The notes under the pieces were generated by a model. That model saw only the letters and a program-made list of their open reading frames with translations. It was not told the origin of the DNA and made no database searches. From a virus: a DNA stretch of 20,812 nucleotides. Position 1 is the stretch's first letter. Each line of letters starts with the position of its first letter. Below, in pieces: positions 6,656 through 12,066 of this stretch. The DNA lies in the IMG/VR virus record IMGVR_UViG_3300021061_000018, positions 1 to 20,812 of that record, one strand, 5' to 3'. A program made the translations under genes and the position numbers.

Positions 6656-6805
6656 ATGTCAGCCTTTCGCCCTGGACAAGCGGTCGTTTGCATCCGCGAC
6701 GGTTGGAAACTCAGGGGCGTGCCATGCCCCGGCCCGATCAAGGGCCGGGTTTACACCATCAACCGGGCAGCAAATCCGCTCGCCCCGTCAGACCCTCGAC
6801 AATTC
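6656..6805 (+). pseudogene. N-terminal part of a small phage-type protein, cut by an inverted repeat
   Basis: The first 50 codons encode MSAFRPGQAVVCIRD followed by PIKGRVYTI. This is the pattern of a small family found in rhizobial phage and island regions, normally about 70-100 aa. At 6806 the frame runs into a perfect 40-bp inverted repeat and then continues, open but unlike the family, into the following secreted-protein gene, ending at 7348. I therefore read it as an original small gene interrupted by the 6806-7402 segment. An alternative is a genuine fused product of 230 aa, which is unlikely because an internal start with its own ribosome binding site and signal peptide lies at 6941. 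Confidence 0.5.
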
Positions 6806-6845
6806 CTAACAATTGTTGCTGCTGTGCGGCAAGCCAAGGCTTCGA
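6806..6845 (+). repeat. Left 40-bp inverted repeat
   Basis: Exact reverse complement of 7363-7402. Similarity stops abruptly on both sides. It contains the palindrome AACAATTGTT near its outer end. Confidence 0.95.
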
Positions 6846-6940
6846 AGCGCAGAGCTTTCGGCCAGTCGCCAGACCGAAAACGAGCATTGCCATTTTCAAG
6901 CGAATGCTCACGCCTTCAACCGTTAGGGAGAATGCGTGAG

Positions 6941-7348
6941 ATGGGCGCTCCCCTTGTTCCGGGGGCAAGGGGGCGCTTCCTGCCCGCGCTGATCGCCCTC
7001 GCCTTTTCTCTCTCAAGCCCTGCTGCTGCGCTCGACATCACTGCCCGCGACCGGGGCGGCAATGTTCTGGAATATATCGTGCGCTTCTGCGGGGCTAAAC
7101 CCGTTCGGGTCTTTGCATCTTGCGAGAGTGCTTGCGCTGCTGCGGCGCTCCGCTGCGGGGCCTGCCTTGGCCCGGGCGGCTCGTTTAAGGTTCACGCGCC
7201 ATGGGGTGCTGGCAAGGGCAACGCCGCTGCCAAAGCATTCTATATGCGCCAGCTCTCGCCCCCTGTCCGGCGATGGGTCAACTCGCAAGGCGGGCTCACA
7301 AGCCGGATGCTGACCGTTCCGCGCCGGCTAACCCGGTCCTGTTCTTAA
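6941..7348 (+). CDS. Small secreted cysteine-rich protein, 135 aa
   Basis: AGGGAG at 6925-6930 favours the ATG at 6941; an in-frame ATG at 6932 is only one base from it. The N-terminus is a signal peptide (RFLPALIALAFSLSSPAAA, cleavage near residue 30). The mature part has an SCESACAAAALRC motif, a PGGSFKVHAPWG segment and a VNSQGGL motif. This order resembles small rhizobial periplasmic proteins related to COG3904 (ClpP-like fold), in which a Ser-Ala-Cys motif and a late GGL motif are common; the resemblance is from memory and moderate. The C-terminus looks short, stopping just before a nine-G run and the right inverted repeat, so the gene may have lost its end. Confidence 0.55.
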   Translation: MGAPLVPGARGRFLPALIALAFSLSSPAAALDITARDRGGNVLEYIVRFCGAKPVRVFASCESACAAAALRCGACLGPGGSFKVHAPWGAGKGNAAAKAFYMRQLSPPVRRWVNSQGGLTSRMLTVPRRLTRSCS

Positions 7349-7362
7349 AGCGGGGGGGGGCG

Positions 7363-7402
7363 TCGAAGCCTTGGCTTGCCGCACAGCAGCAACAATTGTT
7401 AG
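7363..7402 (-). repeat. Right 40-bp inverted repeat
   Basis: Exact reverse complement of 6806-6845. It is preceded by a run of nine Gs (7352-7360) and followed 22 bases later by a consensus-like promoter. Confidence 0.95.
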
Positions 7403-7424
7403 TTCCAGGCAACACGCGCGACAG

Positions 7425-7453
7425 TTGAAAGTTTGCCCACTGTCTAGTAAAAT
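7425..7453 (+). promoter_or_regulatory. Near-consensus sigma-70 promoter
   Basis: TTGAAA at 7425-7430 and TAAAAT at 7448-7453 are separated by exactly 17 bases. Transcription would start around 7460, only a few bases before the ATG at 7464, so the message would be leaderless or nearly so. Confidence 0.6.
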
Positions 7454-7463
7454 CCTGTCCCTT

Positions 7464-7664
7464 ATGACCGGGGATCATGAGTTTATCAGTTGGATTGTAG
7501 CGGAAAACTTTGTTCACGCTGAGAACAAGCGCCTGGGCCGGGTTCTCTCACAGTCTGATCTAGAGGACGATATACGCCGCGAAGCGGGGCTGCTCAAACG
7601 CTCACTTAAAATCCTGGCTGACGCTGGCTATGAAGTGAAGAACCGTCAAGAGCGGAAAGCTTAG
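7464..7664 (+). CDS. Hypothetical protein, 66 aa, probably leaderless
   Basis: The frame is open from 7371, inside the right inverted repeat. The ATG at 7464 is preferred because the strong promoter at 7425-7453 places the transcript start almost on it. There is no Shine-Dalgarno site. The protein is charged and helical (MTGDHEFISWIVAENFVHAE at its start), ends in basic residues, and has no signal peptide or membrane span. I do not recognise it. It converges on the minus-strand nuclease gene, the two ends overlapping by 4 bases. A small regulator is possible but unsupported. Confidence 0.5.
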   Translation: MTGDHEFISWIVAENFVHAENKRLGRVLSQSDLEDDIRREAGLLKRSLKILADAGYEVKNRQERKA

Positions 7665-8131
7665 CGCCCGAACCGGCACCAGCCTAAGCGCCGGCCGCCA
7701 TCGTAGCTCACGGCATAGCCAGCCTTCACAATAGCCGCCGCCGCGTCCTGACCGTCCGGCATGATGATCCGGCCGAGCAAACGCCCATACTTTTCGCGCT
7801 TGCCTTCCCAAACCAGCGTGACCGCAGATCCTTTCGGAAGCTTCTGCCGCAGCCAGGCGCTCACCTGTTTTCCGAGATTGCGTTCAATCTCGCATTCGGC
7901 GCCGCCTACGCCGCGTCGGCTTTCGGGTGAATTAACCCCATCAATGCGCACACGCGCCGGCCGGAAGGGAGCGGGCCACGCTGGCACGTCGATCACGATG
8001 GAATCGCCGTCAATGACCCGGACCAGATACCCCTGGTAGGTATAGGGCTCCGCCATTGCCGTCGAAGTCGCAACGCACCAGGCGGCGGCTATAACAAGCG
8101 GTAGGGAAGGCCGATTCGGAGGCTTGCGCAT
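7661..8131 (-). CDS. Secreted staphylococcal nuclease-like (thermonuclease) protein, 156 aa
   Basis: The start at 8131 gives a signal peptide (hydrophobic residues 11-25, cleavage near AMA at 25-27); an upstream in-frame start at 8176 adds 15 residues without improving it. The mature part is an SNase-fold domain: VRVIDGDSI (residues 37-45, metal-binding Asp), VRIDGVNSPES (Arg62, Glu70) and KYGRLLGR (Arg117). These match Asp21, Arg35, Glu43 and Arg87 of the S. aureus enzyme. The second calcium-ligand Asp (Asp40 there) appears as Asn67 here, so activity or metal use may differ. It would hydrolyse DNA or RNA phosphodiester bonds in the periplasm or outside the cell. It lies next to the candidate attP as cargo and reads away from the integrase. 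Confidence 0.88.
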   Translation of the reverse strand: MRKPPNRPSLPLVIAAAWCVATSTAMAEPYTYQGYLVRVIDGDSIVIDVPAWPAPFRPARVRIDGVNSPESRRGVGGAECEIERNLGKQVSAWLRQKLPKGSAVTLVWEGKREKYGRLLGRIIMPDGQDAAAAIVKAGYAVSYDGGRRLGWCRFGR

Positions 8132-8231
8132 GGGCGGCTCTGGCGGGAATATGTGGCGTCTTAGGAGATGCGACAACCTGTCAAGACAAGGAAAGTTTGG
8201 CTATGCTTTGCGCTGTCTAGCGAGCCCCGTC

Positions 8232-8251
8232 GCGGGGATAATTGCGGGGAT
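8232..8251 (+). repeat. Candidate integrase arm sites, left pair
   Basis: GCGGGGATAA at 8232-8241 and GCGGGGATGG starting at 8244 lie on the left of the putative attP core. A third exact GCGGGGATAA is at 8464-8473 on the right. Repeats on both sides of a core are the layout of arm-type sites for tyrosine integrases. Confidence 0.4.
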
Positions 8252-8310
8252 GGCGCAAGCACTAAAAAGCGAACTGTCAGCCTTATCAATTCGTTGGCGG
8301 GATTTTTGGG

Positions 8311-8331
8311 CTCCCTCCCCCTCCGCCACCT
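8311..8331 (+). other. attP: Candidate attP core resembling a tRNA-Ser 3' end
   Basis: The sequence CTCCCTCCCCCTCCGCCACC matches the end of the acceptor stem plus GCCA of serine tRNAs whose 5' end is GGAGGGG. No tRNA body, T-loop or matching 5' strand lies upstream, so this is only a 3' end, as expected for an attachment site carried by an element that inserts into a tRNA gene. It lies about 170 bp upstream of the integrase start, with the integrase reading away, the usual arrangement for P4-type integrases. Confidence 0.45.
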
Positions 8332-8402
8332 TCTAGAGTACCATCGTTTGCCCCTGTGCGCAGGCGTCCAGAAGCCCGCCTTTTATCAAGCCTTTCCTAT
8401 CC

Positions 8403-8420
8403 ACGCCTGTTGACAGGCGT
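8403..8420. promoter_or_regulatory. 18-bp palindrome overlapping a TTGACA box
   Basis: ACGCCTGT and ACAGGCGT are perfect inverted arms with a two-base centre. A consensus -35 hexamer TTGACA (8410-8415) lies inside it. It looks like an operator in front of the integrase gene. Confidence 0.4.
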
Positions 8421-8463
8421 TCACAGATGTTCGCGCACAGCCGCGTTTCCTGCTAAGATATTT

Positions 8464-8473
8464 GCGGGGATAA
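8464..8473 (+). repeat. Candidate integrase arm site, right
   Basis: Exact copy of the GCGGGGATAA word at 8232-8241, on the other side of the putative attP core and 25 bp before the integrase start codon. Confidence 0.35.
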
Positions 8474-8498
8474 AAGCTGCCCCGGAATAGGTTCCCAA

Positions 8499-9734
8499 AT
8501 GCGCGCCCTAAACAGGCTGACAGTCAAGGAAATTGAAGCTCTTAAAGAGCCCGGCCGATATGGGGACGGCGGCAATCTCTATCTGGTCATCACCAAGGCG
8601 GGCACCCGGCAATGGACGTTTCGCTATCGCTGGAAGGGCAAGGAAAAGGAATTGGGCCTTGGCTCCGCCGCCATCGGCCGCGTCACGCTACAGCAAGCCC
8701 GCACCAAAGCCCAGGACGCCCGCAACGAATTGGCCGCTGGTAATGACCCGCAGGCCGCAAGAGACGCCGCGAAGCGCGCCACGGATCTGCGGCGCACCTG
8801 GGGCCAGGTTGTTGATGAGTTCCTAAAGACCATGGAGCGGGGCTGGCGGAATAAGAAACACGCGAATCAATGGCGCTATTCCCTCAAGGTGCTGGCCGCT
8901 CCACTGAGCGCCAAGCCGGTTGACAGCATTGGCGTAACGGACGTTCTTGCCGTGCTGCGCCCCGTTTGGGACCGCGTTCCCGAGACCGGCCGCAGGCTTC
9001 GCGGGCGGCTTGAGGCGGTCCTGAGCTACGCCACGTCGCACAACTACCGCGCGGGTGAAAACCCCGCTCGCTGGAAAGACAACCTCAAAGGACTCCTGCC
9101 GAAGCGCAAGCGCGGCCTCCGACGCCATCACCCCGCATTGCCCTACAGCGAAGTGCCGGCGTTCATCGCTGAGCTGCGCAATCGGCAAGCTGACACCGCG
9201 CTTGCGGCCTATGCCTTGGAGCTGACGATTCTGACGGCGCTGCGAACGAGCGAAGTTCTGCACGGCAAGTTCACCGAAATCGACTTGTCAAAGAACATTT
9301 GGACCGTGCCCGCCGCGCGCATGAAGATGGGAGAGGAACACCGCGTTCCACTTTCGCCGCGCGCCGTCGAGATCATTCGCAAGCTCATGGAAACCCGTTG
9401 GGGCGATTATCTCTTTCCCGGCAACACAATCAACCGGCCGATGTCTGATATGTCCATGCTGATGCTCTTGCGCCGCATGGGTTTTCAGCACGTCACGGTT
9501 CACGGCTTCCGATCAACCTTCCGCGATTGGGCCAACGAGACGACAAGCTTTCCCTATGAAGTCTGCGAGCGCGCTCTTGCCCACAAAACAGAGGATGAGA
9601 CGCAGCGGGCTTATGCGCGCGGCGATCTACTTGCCAAGCGCGCGAAGCTCATGAGCGCCTGGGCCAACTACATCGAGCCCAAAGCCGCCAGCAATGTTGT
9701 GCAGCTTTCGCGTGAGAAGGGAAGCAGCGCCTAA
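8499..9734 (+). CDS. int: P4-type tyrosine integrase, 411 aa
   Basis: This site-specific recombinase integrates the circle at a host attachment site. The length is typical. The N-terminus is the DUF4102-like arm-binding domain (LTVKEIEAL, then GDGGNLYLVI and WTFRYRWKGK, residues about 5-50), a core-binding SAM-like domain follows (about 95-190), and the catalytic domain is complete: Arg249 in LTALRTSE, a Lys in the MKMG beta-hairpin, His335 and Arg338 in HGFRSTFRDW, His362 in LAHK, and the nucleophile Tyr372 in QRAYARGD. HGFRSTFRDWANE is the hallmark of the P4/CP4 group, which mostly uses tRNA genes. The candidate attP is directly upstream. Its stop overlaps the next start by one base (TAATG). 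Confidence 0.97.
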   Translation: MRALNRLTVKEIEALKEPGRYGDGGNLYLVITKAGTRQWTFRYRWKGKEKELGLGSAAIGRVTLQQARTKAQDARNELAAGNDPQAARDAAKRATDLRRTWGQVVDEFLKTMERGWRNKKHANQWRYSLKVLAAPLSAKPVDSIGVTDVLAVLRPVWDRVPETGRRLRGRLEAVLSYATSHNYRAGENPARWKDNLKGLLPKRKRGLRRHHPALPYSEVPAFIAELRNRQADTALAAYALELTILTALRTSEVLHGKFTEIDLSKNIWTVPAARMKMGEEHRVPLSPRAVEIIRKLMETRWGDYLFPGNTINRPMSDMSMLMLLRRMGFQHVTVHGFRSTFRDWANETTSFPYEVCERALAHKTEDETQRAYARGDLLAKRAKLMSAWANYIEPKAASNVVQLSREKGSSA

Positions 9735-10918
9735 TGAACACCCCCGAGCTTGACGAGCCCGGCCCGAAAAAAAACATCATCGGGCGCATGGTTTACGATA
9801 GGGCCATCCGCGCCCGCTTTCCTCAAGGGAGAAAGCGCTCCGGCGAGGTCAATCTGGCCTTTCGTGCAGTTGTGGCCTTCTGGAATAAACAGACTGGTGA
9901 GAAGTGGAGGCCCGGACCTGACCCGGCGCTGATCTCCGATAAAAGACTAGTTGAGGTTGGTTGGTTTATCTATCAGCGCGCCTGTGTCTTAAGGAGCCCA
10001 AGCCACAAATGGGCGTCGCGCTTTAGATCGGACGTCAAAATCCCTAAGCCATGGCGCAGCCTGCTTTCTCTTGACGACCTTGCGGCTATTGAACGCAAGG
10101 CCAACAATATTATCCTAGTCCAGCGGTTCATAGAACAGAGCCACGGCAAGAGGCTTTCTTACGAGCAAGTGGCCGCATTTGAGCGTGAGAGCAACTGCAC
10201 GCTCTTTCCCATTCGAGACTTGGAAATGCCCAAGCGGCAAGAGTCCGTGACACTGGCCGAGGCGATTGTTGCTCTGGCGGCGGGGCGGTTTTCAGATATT
10301 GATAACGACACCGATGCTATCAAGGCATGGCCGCCCACGATGCCTTATGAGCTAGGAAGCCTTGCTGCGCGCGTGCTTTTCCACGCCGCGAGCAAGGGCC
10401 AGATTGACATACGCGGCATTGCATCGGGCAAGTCAGAACCGCAGAAAATAGACGCCAGTCTGTTTCGCGACATGCGCGCGGCGAATTGGCTTGGTAACGC
10501 AATTGATAAAAAGCCGAAGCCCAGCGATATTGACGAGCCAGACCTTGACCTGCCACCTACTGAAAAGTGGAGCCATGTGTATATTACGGCGGCAACGCTC
10601 AAGACTTGGCTCAGGCAAATACGAGGCAGCGCGCCCGATCAAACATTGCCCCGAGACGTGCCGCCAGCGCATCGCCCAGAAGAATATCGTTGGAATGAAT
10701 TTGACGCAGTGCTGCTGCAGCGTTTTGAAGACGAGGGGGATTTTTCAAAGAAGATAGGCGGCGGCTGGTATAAGCAAGCGGCCATCAACGAAATGATGGA
10801 ATGGTGCGAACGCCAGAAAAATTGGTCGTCAGCGCCTTCTCGCTCATCAGTGCGGGACCACGTTGAAAAGGTTCGCCAGCGTTTCCTTGCTGGTCGCAAA
10901 GGACAGAAAGCACAGTAA
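9734..10918 (+). CDS. Unknown protein coupled to the integrase, 394 aa
   Basis: I cannot assign a family. The start codon overlaps the integrase stop (TAATG), so the two are translationally coupled and probably act or are regulated together. The protein is soluble, Trp-rich and mixed in charge. It has a basic N-terminal region (residues 14-40), a central hydrophobic part (about 190-235), a long acidic/proline linker (DIDEPDLDLPP) and a C-terminal helical part with KIGGGWYKQAAINEMMEWCE. Basic residues dominate the last 25 positions. There is no ATPase P-loop or nuclease signature, which argues against terminase or helicase. At 394 aa a capsid protein cannot be excluded by length alone, but its position with int and its composition do not fit one. 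Confidence 0.7.
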   Translation: MNTPELDEPGPKKNIIGRMVYDRAIRARFPQGRKRSGEVNLAFRAVVAFWNKQTGEKWRPGPDPALISDKRLVEVGWFIYQRACVLRSPSHKWASRFRSDVKIPKPWRSLLSLDDLAAIERKANNIILVQRFIEQSHGKRLSYEQVAAFERESNCTLFPIRDLEMPKRQESVTLAEAIVALAAGRFSDIDNDTDAIKAWPPTMPYELGSLAARVLFHAASKGQIDIRGIASGKSEPQKIDASLFRDMRAANWLGNAIDKKPKPSDIDEPDLDLPPTEKWSHVYITAATLKTWLRQIRGSAPDQTLPRDVPPAHRPEEYRWNEFDAVLLQRFEDEGDFSKKIGGGWYKQAAINEMMEWCERQKNWSSAPSRSSVRDHVEKVRQRFLAGRKGQKAQ

Positions 10919-10927
10919 CTCAGACAG

Positions 10928-10982
10928 AAACCCTTATTGGACTTAATGTCAGAAAACCCTGTGTTTTCAAGGTTTTAGGGTT
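10928..10982. promoter_or_regulatory. AACCCT repeats and hairpin between int and early operons
   Basis: AAACCCT occurs at 10928-10934 and 10954-10960, and its inverse AGGGTT at 10977-10982. The latter two can pair around a 16-base loop, and AAAACC (10953-10958) can alternatively pair with GGTTTT (10971-10976). This could be a terminator for the integrase operon or a regulator binding region for the early operon. A weak promoter-like pair (TTGATT, 17 bases, AAAAAT) follows at 10981-11009. Confidence 0.4.
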
Positions 10983-11043
10983 GATTGTCTCCCGTTAAAA
11001 TGGAAAAATGCCGGTACTCAGCAATTAACGCGAGGAGACCCGC

Positions 11044-11256
11044 ATGGACCCACAAATCGCCACTCCGAATATCGGCGCAATGTCCGTCGAGGAGGCGGCA
11101 CGGTACATCGGCGTGTGCCGATCTACTGTCTACGAGGAAATAGGGACCGGCAAACTGAAAGCGCGGAAGTGCGGCGCTCGCACGCTTCTGCTTTTCGAGG
11201 ACGTGCAGAGCTACTTGCGCTCACTGCCGACGCTTGAGACGGGGGCAGCTGCCTAA
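11044..11256 (+). CDS. xis: Excisionase-like HTH protein, 70 aa
   Basis: This small DNA-binding protein has the helix-turn-helix_17 (MerR/excisionase) pattern: MSVEEAARYIGVCRSTVYEEIGTG, then LKARKCGARTLLLFEDVQSYL, which is the winged-helix wing plus terminal helix seen in AlpA/Xis-type proteins (residues 14-62). A GAGGAG site precedes the ATG. It is the first gene of the early/replication operon, shortly after the integrase pair, the position expected of a factor that directs excision or represses the early promoter. It ends in a TAATG overlap with the next gene. A purely regulatory role is equally possible; the symbol is tentative. Confidence 0.8.
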   Translation: MDPQIATPNIGAMSVEEAARYIGVCRSTVYEEIGTGKLKARKCGARTLLLFEDVQSYLRSLPTLETGAAA

Positions 11257-11531
11257 TGTCTAGGGCGGTCTTCACATTGCGAATCCCACACGTGCAGAAA
11301 AAAAGCCGCCGCGTGGGCCTCCACTATCAGCAGCCTGTGACCGAGGACATTCGCCTCGCGCTAATCCCGCGCGGCCCAGATCGGGGCGAAGTGGATTTGC
11401 GGGCGATGGAGGGCTCTGAAGATACGCGCAGAGGAATGGTCATCGCTCTTTCGGCGCTTCGCCCCCTCATTGAGGGCTTGAAAGAGACAGCAGCCGAAGC
11501 GGAAAAACGGGGGTTGCTTCCAATGGCATGA
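11256..11531 (+). CDS. Hypothetical early protein, 91 aa
   Basis: It begins in the TAATG overlap with the excisionase-like gene. The N-terminal half is basic with beta-type hydrophobicity (AVFTLRIPHVQKKSRRVGLH), and the C-terminal half is helical and acidic (IEGLKETAAEAEKRG). No recognised family. The position in the early operon suggests a role in replication or takeover of the host cell, which is inference from context only. A strong hairpin follows its stop codon. Confidence 0.65.
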   Translation: MSRAVFTLRIPHVQKKSRRVGLHYQQPVTEDIRLALIPRGPDRGEVDLRAMEGSEDTRRGMVIALSALRPLIEGLKETAAEAEKRGLLPMA

Positions 11532-11549
11532 CAGAAAGTGAAAAGGAAA

Positions 11550-11581
11550 CGCCCGGACGAAGTTAGCAGCTTCGCCGGGCG
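11550..11581 (+). terminator. Strong GC-rich hairpin in the early operon
   Basis: CGCCCGG pairs with CCGGGCG, and after a one-base bulge CGAAG pairs with CTTCG around a seven-base loop, twelve pairs in all. No T-run follows, so it is more likely an attenuator, RNA-stabilising or processing element within the operon than a plain terminator. It lies between the 91-aa gene and the start at 11622. Confidence 0.5.
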
Positions 11582-11621
11582 CACGAATTTCGGATTTCGT
11601 AACTTCAACAAGGTGAAATTG

Positions 11622-11756
11622 ATGAATAGCAAAAATCTCCCCCCTCTGCAAGCGCTTCGCGAAGGCGAGCGCATCGGCTGGCTAATCAAGCATTGCATCA
11701 TCTCTGAGCTTCACGCCCGCGTGGTCTCCGATCATTGGGGGCGCAGCCATGGGTAA
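11622..11756 (+). CDS. Small hypothetical protein, 44 aa
   Basis: The frame is open from a GTG at 11538, but that would place the strong hairpin inside the gene. The ATG at 11622 has AAGGTG seven bases upstream and is preferred. The product (MNSKNLPPLQALREGERIGW at its start) is a short helical peptide ending in SDHWGRSHG, and its 3' end overlaps the winged-helix gene by 8 bases. No family is recognised. The tight overlap supports it being real. Confidence 0.5.
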   Translation: MNSKNLPPLQALREGERIGWLIKHCIISELHARVVSDHWGRSHG

Positions 11757-12066
11757 GCGCAAGAACACCCTAACCGTCATCGCTCGCGTGCTTCCCGATG
11801 GGCAGGCCATGACCATTGACGGCAGGCCGGCATGGGCTTTGTTAGAGCTGCACCGTGCTGGCCCGGAAGGCTGCACCCCGTACCACAACCCAGCGCCAAG
11901 GTGGAGCCACTATGTCTACCAATTGCGCGGGCTGGGCTTCGCCGTCGAGACTATCACCGAAAGTCACGGCGGCCAGTTCGCAGGCCATCACGCCCGATAC
12001 GTGCTGCGGTCAAGAATTTCACTGGTCGTCAAATCCGATCAGGATGGCAAGAGGGCCGCAGCATGA
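11749..12066 (+). CDS. Winged-helix domain early protein, 105 aa
   Basis: The sequence follows a small family common in rhizobial phages and prophages, usually annotated as a winged-helix domain protein: GRPAWALLELHRAGPEGCTP, then NPAPRWSHYVYQLRGLGFAVETITE, then HGGQFAGHHARYVLRS. The first part gives the helices, and the RxxxYVxxLRxxGFxVET part looks like a recognition helix followed by a beta wing. It probably binds DNA as a regulator or replication accessory. It overlaps both neighbours (8 bases upstream, ATGA downstream), so it belongs to one polycistronic early unit with DnaB. Confidence 0.75.
   Translation: MGKRKNTLTVIARVLPDGQAMTIDGRPAWALLELHRAGPEGCTPYHNPAPRWSHYVYQLRGLGFAVETITESHGGQFAGHHARYVLRSRISLVVKSDQDGKRAAA

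Larger units (their letters stand above)
6806..7402. mobile_element. 597-bp segment bounded by perfect 40-bp inverted repeats
   Basis: Positions 6806-6845 and 7363-7402 are exact reverse complements over 40 bases. The outer ends read CTAACAATTGTTGCTG inward. TTC occurs immediately outside both ends (6803-6805 and 7403-7405), which could be a 3-bp target duplication. The 517-bp interior carries one small secreted-protein gene and no transposase, so it would be a non-autonomous element with a passenger, or an invertible segment. The identity of the repeats is seen directly; mobility is inferred. Confidence 0.5.
8177..8498. other. Integration region without genes
   Basis: This is the only long stretch without a credible gene. 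It holds the candidate attP core (8311-8331), three GCGGGGAT words that may be integrase arm sites, a perfect 18-bp palindromic site at 8403-8420, and perfect TTGACA hexamers at 8179-8184 (minus strand) and 8410-8415 (plus strand) pointing outward toward the nuclease and the integrase. The -10 partners of both are poor. Confidence 0.5.

Noticed and set aside
6806-6865. Integron attC site, because the arm begins CTAACAATTGTT
   Set aside because: The imperfect-palindrome architecture of attC (paired R and L boxes) is not present within the arm, and there is no integron integrase.
8244-8331. A complete tRNA-Ser gene ending at the GCCACC
   Set aside because: The 5' strand needed to pair with CCCCTCC is absent, there is no T-loop TTCGAAT or anticodon arm; only the 3' end is present.
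11538-11756. 72-aa reading from the GTG start at 11538
   Set aside because: The upstream part includes the strong hairpin and lacks a ribosome binding site; the ATG at 11622 with AAGGTG is better supported.
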